This document shows positions 1 through 9,802 of a stretch of 64,000 bases of DNA, piece after piece. Each line of letters opens with the position of its first letter. The stretch's first letter is position 1. A program made the position numbers and the translations under genes. Source of the DNA: Stutzerimonas stutzeri (GTDB lineage Bacteria; Pseudomonadota; Gammaproteobacteria; Pseudomonadales; Pseudomonadaceae); the NCBI RefSeq assembly GCF_024448695.1, contig NZ_JAMOHY010000003.1:1-64000 (forward strand). The letters run 5' to 3'. The notes below the pieces were generated by a model. That model had not been told where the DNA came from. It was given only the letters and a program-made list of their open reading frames with translations, and did no database searches.

Positions 1-1
1 G

Positions 2-100
2 GTGCCTTACAAGCAGATTGTCATCGCCCTGGGCGAAGGCGCCAAGGCTTCCCTGAGCGCCTTCGATCACCTGATCCGCAGTACTTCGCCTGTCGCATAA
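2..100 (+). CDS. ahpF: Alkyl hydroperoxide reductase subunit F, C-terminal end (partial)
   Basis: Only the last 32 codons are inside the window. The frame reads [20 protein letters not shown] and ends LIRSTSPVA. This closely resembles the C-terminus of AhpF, the flavoprotein that passes NADH electrons to the peroxidase AhpC. The YKQI and [15 protein letters not shown] stretches lie in the FAD-domain tail. A strong hairpin terminator follows 17 bases after the stop. The assignment rests on this short C-terminal match; thioredoxin reductase is the main alternative, but its tail differs. Confidence 0.75.
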   Translation: MPYKQIVIALGEGAKASLSAFDHLIRSTSPVA

Positions 101-117
101 CTGCTGCGGTTGCAACG

Positions 118-160
118 AAAAAGGGGGAGCAGATTTCGATCTGCTCCCCCTTTTGTTTTT
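118..160 (+). terminator. Rho-independent terminator after ahpF
   Basis: A perfect inverted repeat pairs AAAAGGGGGAGCAGAT with ATCTGCTCCCCCTTTT around a TTCG tetraloop and is followed by GTTTTT. The A-rich 5' arm makes it usable from both sides, so it may also end the convergent plsC operon. Confidence 0.9.
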
Positions 161-195
161 ACGAGGGTGTATCGGTAGCCGTGACGGTCCTTACG

Positions 196-945
196 CTAAG
201 GAGTCGGTTGGTGCTGGGCTTCGAGCTGGCGTACCTGCATATTGATCCAGTCTTCGGCACGTTGATTGAGCTCTGCCACTGCGCGAGGCCCTTCGCTTTC
301 GGCATGCATGGCCGGACCTATCACCACCTGAATGACCCCGGGATTCTTGCTCCAGCCCGCCTTGGGCCAGAACATGCCGGCGTTGTGAGCGATGGGCAGT
401 ACCGGCAGCCCGGCATTGACCGCCAGCGAGGCGCCACTGCGGGAAAACTTGCCCTGCTGCCCGACTGGCACGCGGGTACCTTCCGGAAAGATCAGCACCC
501 AGGCGCCCTGCTCCAGGCGTTCCTGACCCTGTTTGGCCACCTGCCGCAGCGCAGCCTTGGGATTGTCACGATCGATGGCGATGGGTTTGAGCAGCCACAT
601 GGCCCAGCCAAAAAAGGGCACACGGAGCAGCTCACGCTTGAGCACCTGGGTCAGGGGCTCGAAATAGGCCGACAGGAAGAAGGTTTCCCAAGTGCTCTGA
701 TGCTTGGCCAGAATCACACAGGGCTGTGAGGGGATGTTCTCTGCGCCCAGTACTTCATAGCGCAGGCCCACCAGTGTTTCGCCCAGCCATACGGCGCAGC
801 GGCACCAGTTCTGCACCACGAAGCGATAACGCGTGCGGAACGACATGAACGGCGCAAACACCAGGCATACCAGGCACCAGGCGAATGCGGTGAACGACAG
901 CAGGAAGTAGAACAAGGCAATGCGCAGGGGGAGTAGAGCTTTCAT
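196..945 (-). CDS. plsC: 1-acyl-sn-glycerol-3-phosphate acyltransferase (PlsC/LptA type)
   Basis: This 249-residue inner-membrane acyltransferase is expected to move an acyl chain onto lysophosphatidic acid in phospholipid synthesis. A hydrophobic N-terminal segment (about residues 5-33) anchors it. The first acyltransferase motif is H82-QSTW-E87, with Glu in the place of the usual Asp of HX4D, and FPEGTR lies at 153-158. It is the last gene of a minus-strand run glyQ-glyS-gmhB-plsC; its ATG overlaps the gmhB stop by four bases, which suggests translational coupling. The Glu variant is, from memory, normal for this Pseudomonas orthologue. Confidence 0.9.
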   Translation of the reverse strand: MKALLPLRIALFYFLLSFTAFAWCLVCLVFAPFMSFRTRYRFVVQNWCRCAVWLGETLVGLRYEVLGAENIPSQPCVILAKHQSTWETFFLSAYFEPLTQVLKRELLRVPFFGWAMWLLKPIAIDRDNPKAALRQVAKQGQERLEQGAWVLIFPEGTRVPVGQQGKFSRSGASLAVNAGLPVLPIAHNAGMFWPKAGWSKNPGVIQVVIGPAMHAESEGPRAVAELNQRAEDWINMQVRQLEAQHQPTP

Positions 946-1484
946 GCGGTGCTCCCCAGCAAGTGATCCACCACTGCTGCCAGATCATCGAAAACCTGGG
1001 TGCCGGGTGGCAATGTACCTTCCAGAGTGCGCATGCCCTTGCCCGTTCTGACCAGATAAGGCCTACCGCCCAGATGCATGCCTGCGTGCAGATCCCGATA
1101 ACTATCGCCCACTACCGGAACGCCTTGCAGATCAGCCAGGCTGAAATGTTCGGCGATGGTGCGAAACAGTCCGGGCCTCGGCTTGCGGCACTCGCAGCCG
1201 TCGTCCGGGCCGTGGGGACAATGCACGATCAGGTCGATACGCCCGCCCTGCTCCATCACCAGCTGCTGCATCTTGAAATGCATGTCTTCCAGGGTAATGG
1301 CGTCGAACTTGCCACGTGCCAGACCGGACTGGTTGGTGGCCACCGCCACTGTCCAGCCGGCCTTGCAAAGCCGTGCGATGGCCTGGAGTGAGCCGGGGAT
1401 CGGAATCCACTCATTCGGGCTTTTCACATAGGCGTCAGAGTCTTCGTTGATGACGCCATCACGGTCGAGCACGATCAGCTTCAC
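942..1484 (-). CDS. gmhB: D-glycero-beta-D-manno-heptose-1,7-bisphosphate 7-phosphatase
   Basis: A HAD-superfamily phosphatase of 180 residues that dephosphorylates heptose bisphosphate on the route to ADP-heptose for the LPS inner core. The nucleophile motif is DRDGVIN (D7, D9), and a zinc-site cluster CPHGPDDGCEC (C89, H91, C97, C99) is present, as expected for GmhB. A GTG start at 1484 is chosen because it gives the family N-terminus MKLIVLDRDG and lies just after the glyS stop. A longer in-frame extension would run into glyS and is not homologous. It overlaps plsC by four bases. Confidence 0.93.
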   Translation of the reverse strand: MKLIVLDRDGVINEDSDAYVKSPNEWIPIPGSLQAIARLCKAGWTVAVATNQSGLARGKFDAITLEDMHFKMQQLVMEQGGRIDLIVHCPHGPDDGCECRKPRPGLFRTIAEHFSLADLQGVPVVGDSYRDLHAGMHLGGRPYLVRTGKGMRTLEGTLPPGTQVFDDLAAVVDHLLGSTA

Positions 1485-1488
1485 GGGT

Positions 1489-3543
1489 TTAGCCAAGTGC
1501 GGAAATATCGGCGACGCCAAGGAACAGTCCTCGCAAACGGGCCAGCAGGGCATAGCGGTTGGCGCGTACCGAAGGCTCTTCGGCATTGACCAGTACCGCC
1601 TCGAAAAACGCATCCACAGGTGTACGCAGATGCGCCAGGCGTTCCAGTGCTTCGCGATACTGACGCGCCTGTGCCAGCGGTTGCACGGCCTGTTCGGCCT
1701 GTTGCAGCGCCGAATACAGCGAGAATTCGGTGGCGTTGTCGAACCAGCGCGGCTCGACGGTTTCCGGCAGAGCGGCGTCAAACTTGCTCAGCAGGTTCGA
1801 GACACGCTTGTTGGCCGCGGCCAGTGCGGCAGCCTCGGGCAACGTGCGGAAGGCCTGAACGGCCTGCACGCGCTGATCGAAATCCAGTGCGGAGGCCGGT
1901 GATACGGCACGTACCGAGAGATAGCTGGCCACGTCAACGCCTTCGTCTTCGTAGCGTGCACGCAGGCGGTCGAAGATGAAGTCCAACACCTGTTCGGCCA
2001 GCCCGTGTGCTTTCACCTGATTGCCGAACTGGGTGATGGAGAACTCCACGGCCTTGACCAGATTCAGGTCCAGCTGCTTCTCGATCAGAATGCGCAGAAT
2101 GCCCAGAGCGGCACGACGCAGTGCATAGGGATCCTTGCTGCCGGTAGGCAGCATGCCGATGCCAAAGATACCGACCAGCGTATCCAGCTTGTCCGCTACT
2201 GCGACGATGGCGCCGGTGCGGGTGCTCGGCAGTTCTGCGCCCGCGCCGCGCGGCATGTACTGCTCGTTCAGCGCCAGGGCGACGTCTTCCGGCTCGCCGT
2301 CATTGAGGGCGTAGTAGTAGCCGGCAATGCCCTGCATCTCGGGAAATTCACCGACCATTTCCGTGGCCAGGTCGCACTTGCTCAGCAGACCGGCGCGTGC
2401 TGCACGGTTGGCGTCACCATCAGTGCTTTGGGCAATGAACGCGGCCAATCGGGAAACCCGCACGGCCTTGTCGTAGACACTGCCGAGCTGTGCCTGGAAG
2501 ACCACATTTTTCAGCCGCTCGTTAAAGCTTTCCAGGCGCTGCTTCTTGTCCTGCTTGAAGAAGAACTCGGCGTCGGTCAGACGCGGGCGCACCACCTTCT
2601 CGTTGCCGGAGACGATCTGCGCCGGGTCCTTGGATTCGATGTTGGCCACGGTGATGAAGCGCGGCAGCAGCTTGCCGTTGGCATCCAGCAGGCAGAAGTA
2701 CTTCTGGTTGTCCTGCATGGTGGTGATCAGCGCTTCCTGCGGCACTTCGAGGAAGCGCTCCTCGAACGAGCAGACCAGCGGCACTGGCCACTCGACCAGC
2801 GCAGTCACTTCGTCGAGCAATGCCGGCGGCACGATGGCCGTACCGTTCTGCTCGGCAGCCAGCTGCTCGACGCGCTTGGCGATCAGCTCACGGCGTTCGG
2901 CGAAGTCGGCGATCACATGGGCGCCACGCAAGTCTTCCAGGTAGCTGGTCGGCTTGGAGATGTGCACCTGGCCTGGGCTATGGAAACGGTGGCCGCGGGA
3001 TTCGCGCCCGGCGCGCTGGGCAAGGATCTCGCAATCGATCACCTGCTCGCCGAAGAGCATCACCAGCCACTGGGTCGGACGAACGAACTCTTCCTTGCGC
3101 GCGGCCCAACGCATGCGCTTGGGGATCGGCAGATCGTTCAGCGAGGTTGCGACGATACCCGGCAACAGCTCGGCAGCCGGCTGGCCCTCGATGGTGCGGC
3201 TGAACTTCAGTTTCGGTCCGCTGCGATCGATCTCGGCCAGGTCCACGCCACACTTGCGGGCGAAACCCAGGGCAGCCTGGGTCGGCTCACCGTCGGCGTC
3301 GAAGGCGGCCTGCATCGGCGGGCCGTCGAGGTTGATGCTGCGATCGGGCTGCTGGGTTGCCAGTTGCTCGACCACTACAGCCAGGCGACGCGGCGCGGCA
3401 TAGGCCTGCGCCTTGGCGAAGCCCAGGCCGGCGTCCTTCAGGCCCTTCTCGATACCGGCGCAGAAGGCTTCGGCCAGCTTGGCGAGGGCCTTGGGTGGCA
3501 GTTCTTCGGTACCCAGTTCGACGAGGAAATCCAGTGCACTCAT
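1489..3543 (-). CDS. glyS: Glycine--tRNA ligase beta subunit
   Basis: The 684-residue beta subunit of the bacterial alpha2beta2 glycyl-tRNA synthetase. The N-terminus [20 protein letters not shown] is diagnostic of GlyS, and a C-terminal tRNA-binding region follows. The length matches the family. Its ATG overlaps the end of glyQ by four bases, so the two subunits are probably translated in balance. It is followed within five bases by gmhB. Confidence 0.97.
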   Translation of the reverse strand: MSALDFLVELGTEELPPKALAKLAEAFCAGIEKGLKDAGLGFAKAQAYAAPRRLAVVVEQLATQQPDRSINLDGPPMQAAFDADGEPTQAALGFARKCGVDLAEIDRSGPKLKFSRTIEGQPAAELLPGIVATSLNDLPIPKRMRWAARKEEFVRPTQWLVMLFGEQVIDCEILAQRAGRESRGHRFHSPGQVHISKPTSYLEDLRGAHVIADFAERRELIAKRVEQLAAEQNGTAIVPPALLDEVTALVEWPVPLVCSFEERFLEVPQEALITTMQDNQKYFCLLDANGKLLPRFITVANIESKDPAQIVSGNEKVVRPRLTDAEFFFKQDKKQRLESFNERLKNVVFQAQLGSVYDKAVRVSRLAAFIAQSTDGDANRAARAGLLSKCDLATEMVGEFPEMQGIAGYYYALNDGEPEDVALALNEQYMPRGAGAELPSTRTGAIVAVADKLDTLVGIFGIGMLPTGSKDPYALRRAALGILRILIEKQLDLNLVKAVEFSITQFGNQVKAHGLAEQVLDFIFDRLRARYEDEGVDVASYLSVRAVSPASALDFDQRVQAVQAFRTLPEAAALAAANKRVSNLLSKFDAALPETVEPRWFDNATEFSLYSALQQAEQAVQPLAQARQYREALERLAHLRTPVDAFFEAVLVNAEEPSVRANRYALLARLRGLFLGVADISALG

Positions 3544-4487
3544 TCTGCAGCCTCCAGCTTGGCCAGCACTTCGTCACGCAGTTCGGGGGTGGCCATGGGG
3601 AAGCCGAGTTTGGCCCGGGCCATCAGGTAGCTCTGGGCAATCGAGCGCGCCAGGCTGCGTACACGCAGGATGTACTGCTGGCGCGCGGTGACCGAGATGG
3701 CGCGGCGGGCATCGAGCAGGTTGAAGGTGTGCGAGGCCTTGACCACCATTTCGTAGGCTGGCAGCGGTAATTCAGCCTGCATGAGCCGGTTGGCTTCGCT
3801 CTCGTAGAAATCGAAGAGTTCGAACAGCTTCGGTACGTTGGCGTGCTCGAAGTTGTAGGTCGATTGCTCCACCTCGTTCTGGTGGAACACGTCGCCATAG
3901 GTCACGGTGCCGAACGGGCCGTCCGCCCAGATCAGGTCGTAGACTGAGTCGACGCCCTGCAGGTACATGGCCAGGCGCTCGAGACCGTAGGTGATCTCGC
4001 CGGTGACCGGGTAGCACTCGACACCGCCGACCTGCTGGAAGTAGGTGAACTGAGTGACTTCCATGCCGTTGAGCCAGACTTCCCAGCCCAGGCCCCAGGC
4101 GCCGAGGGTCGGTGATTCCCAGTTGTCCTCGACAAAGCGTACGTCATGTACCGAAGTATCCACACCGATATGGCGCAGCGATTCCAGGTACAAATCCTGG
4201 ATGTTGTCCGGGTTGGGCTTCAATACCACCTGGAACTGGTAATAGTGCTGCAGGCGGTTGGGGTTCTCGCCGTAGCGGCCGTCGGCCGGGCGGCGAGAAG
4301 GCTGCACATAGGCGGCGTTCCAGGTCTCGGGACCGATGGCGCGCAGGAAGGTGGCGGTGTGGAATGTACCTGCGCCCATTTCCATGTCATAGGGCTGCAG
4401 GACCACGCAGCCCTGCTCGGCCCAGTAGCTTTGCAGGGCGAGGATCAGGTCTTGGAAGGTGCGCACGGCAGGCGTAGTCTGGCTCAA
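3540..4487 (-). CDS. glyQ: Glycine--tRNA ligase alpha subunit
   Basis: The 315-residue catalytic alpha subunit of glycyl-tRNA synthetase, with class II features (for example [20 protein letters not shown] and the [19 protein letters not shown] region). The start is a TTG at 4487, six bases downstream of an AGGTGA Shine-Dalgarno, giving [13 protein letters not shown] after the initiator. An upstream ATG in frame would add 35 non-homologous residues. First gene of the minus-strand glyQ-glyS-gmhB-plsC run; tag is divergent. Confidence 0.96.
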   Translation of the reverse strand: MSQTTPAVRTFQDLILALQSYWAEQGCVVLQPYDMEMGAGTFHTATFLRAIGPETWNAAYVQPSRRPADGRYGENPNRLQHYYQFQVVLKPNPDNIQDLYLESLRHIGVDTSVHDVRFVEDNWESPTLGAWGLGWEVWLNGMEVTQFTYFQQVGGVECYPVTGEITYGLERLAMYLQGVDSVYDLIWADGPFGTVTYGDVFHQNEVEQSTYNFEHANVPKLFELFDFYESEANRLMQAELPLPAYEMVVKASHTFNLLDARRAISVTARQQYILRVRSLARSIAQSYLMARAKLGFPMATPELRDEVLAKLEAAE

Positions 4488-4590
4488 AATTTCACCTGTG
4501 CTGGCTTCGACGGAAAGCTGCGGAGTATACCCGATTCCCGTGCTTTCCCGACGCTGGCACGGGCAGCCCGTACCTTTCAAGGAGCCGCCC

Positions 4591-5175
4591 ATGCAACGTT
4601 GCGCCTGGTGCAGCGAGGATCCGCTGTATATCGGTTATCACGATCACGAATGGGGCGTTCCGACCCACGATCCACAGGTACTGTTCGAGTTTCTGATTCT
4701 CGAAGGCGCTCAGGCCGGGCTGTCCTGGATCACCGTGCTGCGCAAGCGTGAGCGCTATCGGCAGGTGTTGTTCGGCTTCGATCCGCAGCGTCTGGCGCAG
4801 ATGACCGATGCCGAGATCGACGAGCGCCTGCAGGACCCCGGTATCATCCGTAACCGACGCAAGCTGGAAGCCGCACGCACTAATGCCCGCGCGTGGCTGC
4901 GGTTGGAGGACCCGGCGAGTTTTCTCTGGTCTTTTGTGGGGGGCAAGCCGTTGGTCAATCACTTCCCGACGCATCAGCATGTGCCGGCTATCACCGCAGA
5001 AGCCGAGGCGATGAGTCGGGCCTTGAAAAAGGCCGGTTTCAGCTTCGTCGGCCCGACCATCTGTTACGCCTACATGCAGGCCTGCGGACTGGTCATGGAT
5101 CACACCACCGACTGCCATCGGCATGCGTCGCTGGCCGCTTCGGCGGCGTCGAACTTGCCGATGGGGGTACACTAG
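4591..5175 (+). CDS. tag: DNA-3-methyladenine glycosylase I
   Basis: A 194-residue constitutive base-excision repair enzyme that removes 3-methyladenine from DNA. It begins [20 protein letters not shown], with zinc ligands C4 and H17, the catalytic-region Glu at E38 ([12 protein letters not shown]), and the C-terminal zinc part [10 protein letters not shown]. The ATG at 4591 has AAGGAG seven bases upstream; an earlier in-frame ATG would add a non-homologous tail overlapping the glyQ start. Divergent from glyQ. Confidence 0.96.
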   Translation: MQRCAWCSEDPLYIGYHDHEWGVPTHDPQVLFEFLILEGAQAGLSWITVLRKRERYRQVLFGFDPQRLAQMTDAEIDERLQDPGIIRNRRKLEAARTNARAWLRLEDPASFLWSFVGGKPLVNHFPTHQHVPAITAEAEAMSRALKKAGFSFVGPTICYAYMQACGLVMDHTTDCHRHASLAASAASNLPMGVH

Positions 5176-5203
5176 CCACTTTGATTTTTGTCGGGAGTAG
5201 GCC

Positions 5204-6091
5204 TTGGATAGGTTCAAAGGTGCGCTGATAGTCGGATTCCTGAGGCTGTTCGCCCTGCTGCCCTGGTCGATGGTGCAGCGCCTCGGCGCACTGATCGGCT
5301 GGCTGATGTGGAAACTGCCTAATCGCTCGAGAGAAGTGGCGCGTATCAACCTCGCCCACTGTTTTCCCGAGCTTGACGACGAGCGCCGCGAGCACTTGTT
5401 GCGCGATTGCCTGCAGCAGATCGGCAAAACCTTTACCGAGAGCGCCTGCGCCTGGATCTGGCCGGCGGACAAGACCCTGCAGCTGGTCAAGGAAGTGGAG
5501 GGTCTGGAGGTTCTCGAACAGGCACTGGCTTCCGGCAAGGGCGTGGTCGGTATCACCAGCCATCTGGGCAACTGGGAAGTGCTCAATCACTTCTACTGCG
5601 CGCAATGCAAACCGGTCATTTTCTATCGCCCGCCCAAGCTCAAGGCGGTAGACGAGTTGTTGCAGAAGCAGCGGGTGCAGTTGGGCAATCGGGTCGCGCC
5701 TTCGACACGCGAGGGCATCATCAGCGTGATCAAGGAAGTGCGCCGTGGCGGTTCGGTGGGGATTCCGGCCGATCCCGAGCCCAGTGAAAACTCTGGCGTC
5801 TTCGTGCCGTTTTTCGCCACTCAGGCACTGACCAGCAAATTCGTGCCCGGTATGCTCACTGGCGGCAAGGCAGTGGGCGTGTTCCTGCATGCGTTGCGAC
5901 TGGAGGATGGGTCCGGGTTCCGGGTGATCCTCGAAGCCGCGCCGGACGAGATGTACAGCGAAGACATCAATGTTGCCGTTGCGTCCATGAGCCGCATGAT
6001 CGAAAGTTACGTGCGCCGCTGGCCGACCCAGTACATGTGGACCATGAAGCGCTTTAAGAAGCGTCCGGTCGGCGAAGCCCGCTGGTATTGA
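5204..6091 (+). CDS. LpxL/HtrB-family lipid A biosynthesis acyltransferase
   Basis: A 295-residue inner-membrane acyltransferase of the LpxL/LpxM family, expected to add a secondary acyl chain to lipid A. The catalytic motif is H120-LGNW-E125 in SHLGNWEVLNHF, followed by a PSTREG/IPADPEPS region typical of the family. The start is TTG at 5204 preceded by GGGAGTAGG; the resulting MDRFKGALIVGFLRLF supplies the N-terminal membrane helix. It follows tag by 28 bases and precedes the PilZ gene by 35, so a short operon is likely. Which of the Pseudomonas LpxL paralogues this is cannot be settled here. Confidence 0.88.
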   Translation: MDRFKGALIVGFLRLFALLPWSMVQRLGALIGWLMWKLPNRSREVARINLAHCFPELDDERREHLLRDCLQQIGKTFTESACAWIWPADKTLQLVKEVEGLEVLEQALASGKGVVGITSHLGNWEVLNHFYCAQCKPVIFYRPPKLKAVDELLQKQRVQLGNRVAPSTREGIISVIKEVRRGGSVGIPADPEPSENSGVFVPFFATQALTSKFVPGMLTGGKAVGVFLHALRLEDGSGFRVILEAAPDEMYSEDINVAVASMSRMIESYVRRWPTQYMWTMKRFKKRPVGEARWY

Positions 6092-6126
6092 AACAAGCAC
6101 AACAATAAGCCGGTCAGGAGGGATCC

Positions 6127-6393
6127 GTGACAAACCAGCGTATGCACCCACGCGCCAGCATGAAATGCCGAATTCGCATCAGTCACGAAACCTTCGGTGA
6201 CGTGCTGGCGCAGACCCGCGATCTTTCTGACAGTGGCGTCTACGTCAAACACCCGGACCTGGTATCGCTGCGACCAGGCATCATCGTCCGTGGCCAGGTA
6301 CAAGATCTGCCCATCCCCGCCCCCGAGCTGCAAATGGAAGTGATGCGGGTGGATGCCGAAGGTGTAGGACTGCGTTTCATCCTGCCGGATTGA
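6127..6393 (+). CDS. PilZ-domain protein
   Basis: A stand-alone 88-residue PilZ domain, a fold that commonly binds cyclic di-GMP. The N-terminal basic motif is HPRASMKCRIRI and the second motif is DLSDSGVYV (D/NxSxxG). The first motif has Arg-x3-Lys where the classical form is RxxxR, so nucleotide binding is plausible but not assured. The GTG start at 6127 follows AGGAGGGATCC. It lies directly after the lipid A acyltransferase in the same order as, from memory, PA0012 in P. aeruginosa. Confidence 0.88.
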   Translation: MTNQRMHPRASMKCRIRISHETFGDVLAQTRDLSDSGVYVKHPDLVSLRPGIIVRGQVQDLPIPAPELQMEVMRVDAEGVGLRFILPD

Positions 6394-6444
6394 CTCTCGT
6401 TCGGCCCTACCGGGTCAGGTGCGGGCCCAAGACGGTGAAGAAGA

Positions 6445-6762
6445 TCAGGGGCGCTGCGCCTTGTCCAGCTTGCGCAGGAACACGTCCATCTCCTTTTCGG
6501 CCTGTTTGTCGCCATGCGCTTGTGCGGCCACCAGGCCTTGCTTCCAGGCCTCGCGTGCACCGGCATTGTCGCCGCTGAGCTGCAATGCCCTGCCCAGCAG
6601 CTTCCAGGCGGCGGAGTATTTGCGGTCCTGCTCGACGCACCGCCGAAAGTGCGTGGCGGCTCGCTCGGCATCGCCGGCATCCAGATAACCCTTGCCCAGA
6701 CCGAAACGCAGCATGGGGTTGTCCATGCCCTGTGCCAGCATCTTTTCCAGTGATTCAAGCAT
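6445..6762 (-). CDS. Small tetratricopeptide-repeat protein
   Basis: A 105-residue protein built of about two and a half TPR helical hairpins: LRFGLGKGYLDAGDAERAATHF and AWKLLGRALQLSGDNAGAREAW show the TPR signature spacing of small and bulky residues. No signal peptide, so probably a cytosolic protein-interaction scaffold of unknown partner. ATG at 6762 with AAGGAG eleven bases upstream. Convergent with the PilZ gene. Confidence 0.85.
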   Translation of the reverse strand: MLESLEKMLAQGMDNPMLRFGLGKGYLDAGDAERAATHFRRCVEQDRKYSAAWKLLGRALQLSGDNAGAREAWKQGLVAAQAHGDKQAEKEMDVFLRKLDKAQRP

Positions 6763-7072
6763 TCAGAGTCTCCTTCGCAGCATGGCTGAACGAACGGCAT
6801 CATCGCTTTGCCGATGACGAAAAACCAGCATGCCATGGAACCACTTCCTGCTGGTGCGCCTCGTCGACCGCGTTGAGATTCCCGAGTGCGGACGGTTGAA
6901 CAGCTCATCCGGCGTGGCCTACTCGTGAATACGCCACTGATTGAAGAAGCATCGGCGGTCGGAAACGCGCGCGAACCCCATCCGAGGGGCTACCGGAGTT
7001 GGTTCACGGCGCCTTCAAAGAACATGCGCCACGGCCAGCGGCAGACGGCTCCATACAGGGTCAGCGCACGGC
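6763..7072. other. Intergenic gap of 310 bases with no recognised feature
   Basis: Between the TPR gene and the end of trkA. The start side carries the TPR ribosome binding site and presumably its promoter. I see no coding frame with family resemblance, no convincing terminator for divergent or convergent transcripts and no repeat of the types found elsewhere in the window. Confidence 0.5.
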
Positions 7073-8446
7073 TCAGAAAAAGGTCAGGCCGGCCTGGAAT
7101 AGCCGCTCGACGGCGCGGATCTGCTTCTTGTCCACCAGAAACAGAATCACGTGATCACCGGATTCGATCACGGTGTTGTCGTGGGCGATCAGTACCTGTT
7201 CGTCGCGAATCACCGCACCGATGGTGGTGCCTGACGGCAGGGCAATCTTGCCGATCGGACGACCGATCACCTTGCTTGAGGACAGGTCGCCGTGGGCGAT
7301 CACTTCGATGGCTTCGGCGGCGCCACGCCGCAGCGAGTGGGCACTGACGATGTCGCCGCGCCGGACGTGGGTCAGCAGGGTGCCAATGGTGGCCAGCTGC
7401 GGGCTGATGGCGATATCGATTTCGCCGCCCTGGACCAGGTCGACGTAGGCCGGATTGTTGATGATGCACATCACCTTGCGAGCGCCGAGGCGCTTGGCCA
7501 GCAAAGACGACATGATGTTGGCTTCGTCGTCGTTGGTCAGGGCGAGGAAAACATCGACATCGCGAATATTCTCCTCCATCAGCAGATCCCGGTCCGAAGC
7601 GCTGCCCTGGAGGATGATGGTGCTGTCCAGGGTGTCGGAGAGGTAACGGCAGCGGGCCGGATTCACCTCGATGATTTTCACCTGGTAGCGGTTTTCGATG
7701 GCTTCGGCCAGGCGCTCGCCAATATGCCCGCCGCCGGCGATGACGATGCGCTTGTAGTTTTCGTCGAGGCGGCGCATTTCGCTCATCACGGCGCGAATGT
7801 GGCCTCTGGCCGCGATGAAGAAGACTTCATCATCGGCCTCGATCACGGTGTCGCCCTGCGGCAGGATTGCCTGATTGCGGCGGAAGATTGCCGCAACGCG
7901 GGTGTCGACGTTGGGCATGTGCTTGCGTATCTGGCGCAGCTCCTGCCCCACCAGCGGGCCGCCATAGTAGGCGCGCACGGCCACCAGCTGTGCCTTGCCC
8001 TCGGCGAAGTCGATGACCTGTAGCGAGCCGGGGTATTCGATCAGGCGCTTGATGTAGTTGGTCACCACCTGTTCGGGGCTGATCAGCACGTCCACCGGAA
8101 TCGCCTCGTTGCTGAACAGGCTGTTGCGAATGAGGTAGGCAGGCTCGCGTACACGAGCGATTTTGGTCGGCGTATTGAACAGGGTAAAGGCGACTTGGCA
8201 AGCGACCATGTTGGTCTCGTCGCTGTTGGTGACCGCCACCAGCATGTCGGCATCGTCAGCGCCGGCCTGACGCAGCACTGTGGGAAACGAGGCGTGACCG
8301 ATAACGGTACGGATATCCAGGCGATCACCGAGGGCGCGCAGGCGATCGACATCGGTATCGACCACGGTGATGTCGTTGGCTTCGCTGGCAAGGTTTTCCG
8401 CCAGGGTGCCGCCGACCTGACCTGCACCGAGAATGATGATTTTCAC
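7073..8446 (-). CDS. trkA: Trk system potassium uptake regulatory protein TrkA
   Basis: A 457-residue peripheral NAD-binding protein that gates the TrkH/TrkG potassium channel. It has the tandem RCK architecture: two Rossmann RCK_N domains, starting [18 protein letters not shown] and, after about residue 232, [17 protein letters not shown], each followed by an RCK_C domain. Length is normal. It follows rsmB by 27 bases at the end of the def-fmt-rsmB-trkA run, an arrangement widely conserved in gammaproteobacteria. Confidence 0.97.
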   Translation of the reverse strand: MKIIILGAGQVGGTLAENLASEANDITVVDTDVDRLRALGDRLDIRTVIGHASFPTVLRQAGADDADMLVAVTNSDETNMVACQVAFTLFNTPTKIARVREPAYLIRNSLFSNEAIPVDVLISPEQVVTNYIKRLIEYPGSLQVIDFAEGKAQLVAVRAYYGGPLVGQELRQIRKHMPNVDTRVAAIFRRNQAILPQGDTVIEADDEVFFIAARGHIRAVMSEMRRLDENYKRIVIAGGGHIGERLAEAIENRYQVKIIEVNPARCRYLSDTLDSTIILQGSASDRDLLMEENIRDVDVFLALTNDDEANIMSSLLAKRLGARKVMCIINNPAYVDLVQGGEIDIAISPQLATIGTLLTHVRRGDIVSAHSLRRGAAEAIEVIAHGDLSSSKVIGRPIGKIALPSGTTIGAVIRDEQVLIAHDNTVIESGDHVILFLVDKKQIRAVERLFQAGLTFF

Positions 8447-8473
8447 GCGGTCACTCCTCTGAAGAGCGCTGGC

Positions 8474-9802
8474 TCAGGCATTCGGGCCGCCGGGATGGGC
8501 GGCAATCTTGATCAGTTTGGCGTAGTAGAAACCGTCGTGCCCGCCTTCCTGCGGCAATAGCTGCCGGCCCCGGGACTGCTTGATCCCGAAACTGCCCGCC
8601 AGGTCCAGCTCACGGGCGCCGGGTGTGCGGGTGAGGAAGGCTTCGATGACTTCACGGTTCTCCGTCGGCAGCACCGAGCAGGTGGCATACAGCAGCACGC
8701 CGCCGACCTCCAGGGTGGGCCAGAGCGCATCGAGCATTTCGCCCTGCAGGATCGCCAGTGGAGCGATGTCGTCGGCCTGGCGAGCCAGTTTGATATCGGG
8801 GTGGCGACGAATCACGCCGGTGGCTGAGCAGGGCGCATCCAGCAGGATTCGCTGGAAGGGCTTGCCATCCCACCAGGCTCCGGTGTCGCGGGCATCGGCT
8901 GCGGTCAGCGTGGCCTTGAGCTGCAGGCGCTGCAGATTCTCCTGTACGCGCTGCAGACGCTTGGGTTCCAGGTCCAGGGCAATCACTTCGGCCAGCCCCG
9001 GCTCGCGTTCGAGGATATGGCAGGTCTTGCCGCCCGGCGCGCAACAGGCGTCCAGCACACGCTGGCCGGGTTTGAGTTCCAGCAGCCCGGCAGCCAGTTG
9101 CGCCGCTTCATCCTGCACGCTGACCCGGCCTTGGGCGAAGCCGGGTAGCTGCTGTACGTCGCAGGGCACAGCCAGGCGGATGCCGTCTTCACTGAACTGG
9201 CAGGGATAAGCCTCGATACCGGCAGCCTGCAGTTCAGCCAGGTATTGGTCACGGCTGGCCTGACGACAATTGACCCGCAGCATCATCGGCGGATGTGCGT
9301 TGTTGGCGGCGCAGATAGCTTCCCAATGCTCCGGCCAGAAGGCCTTGAGTGACTTCTGCAGCCAGCGCGGATGCGCCACGCGGATCACCGGGTCGTGCTC
9401 CAGTTCCGCCAGCAGCGCCTCGCCTTCACGCTGGGCGCTGCGTAGCACCGCATTGAGCAGCCCCTTGGCCCATGGCTTCTTCAGCTTTTCAACACAACCG
9501 ACGGTTTCGCCGATGGCCGCATGGGGTGGAATACGGGTGTAGAACAGTTGGTAGAGGCCGACCAGCAGCAACGCCTCGACATCGCGGTCGGCGGCCTTGA
9601 AGGGTTTCTGCAGCAACCTGGCGGCCAGTCCCGCCAGGCGCGGTTGCCAGCGCGCGGTGCCAAAGGCCAGTTCCTGGGTCAGGCCGCGGTCACGCGCTTC
9701 GACCTTGTCCAGCATTTCCGGCAGGCTGCTGCCCAGCGAAGCCTTGCCAGAGAGCACGGCCGCCAGCGCACGGGCGGCGGCCAGCCGGGGATTCATCGCC
9801 AT
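8474..9802 (-). CDS. rsmB: 16S rRNA (cytosine(967)-C(5))-methyltransferase
   Basis: A 442-residue RsmB/Sun enzyme with an N-terminal NusB-like RNA-binding domain (about residues 1-140) and a C-terminal SAM-dependent methyltransferase domain. The SAM motif is [11 protein letters not shown], and the two catalytic-cysteine motifs [15 protein letters not shown] and YATCS are present. Its ATG overlaps the fmt stop by one base (TAATG). A second ATG two codons in is also possible as the start. Confidence 0.96.
   Translation of the reverse strand: MAMNPRLAAARALAAVLSGKASLGSSLPEMLDKVEARDRGLTQELAFGTARWQPRLAGLAARLLQKPFKAADRDVEALLLVGLYQLFYTRIPPHAAIGETVGCVEKLKKPWAKGLLNAVLRSAQREGEALLAELEHDPVIRVAHPRWLQKSLKAFWPEHWEAICAANNAHPPMMLRVNCRQASRDQYLAELQAAGIEAYPCQFSEDGIRLAVPCDVQQLPGFAQGRVSVQDEAAQLAAGLLELKPGQRVLDACCAPGGKTCHILEREPGLAEVIALDLEPKRLQRVQENLQRLQLKATLTAADARDTGAWWDGKPFQRILLDAPCSATGVIRRHPDIKLARQADDIAPLAILQGEMLDALWPTLEVGGVLLYATCSVLPTENREVIEAFLTRTPGARELDLAGSFGIKQSRGRQLLPQEGGHDGFYYAKLIKIAAHPGGPNA

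Noticed and set aside
1485-1781. Longer start for gmhB inside glyS
   Set aside because: The extra 99 residues overlap the end of glyS in another frame; the GTG at 1484 gives the HAD motif at the usual position.
2005-3630. 541-codon open frame antisense to glyS
   Set aside because: A shadow of the conserved glyS frame; composition is typical of antisense translation of high-GC genes.
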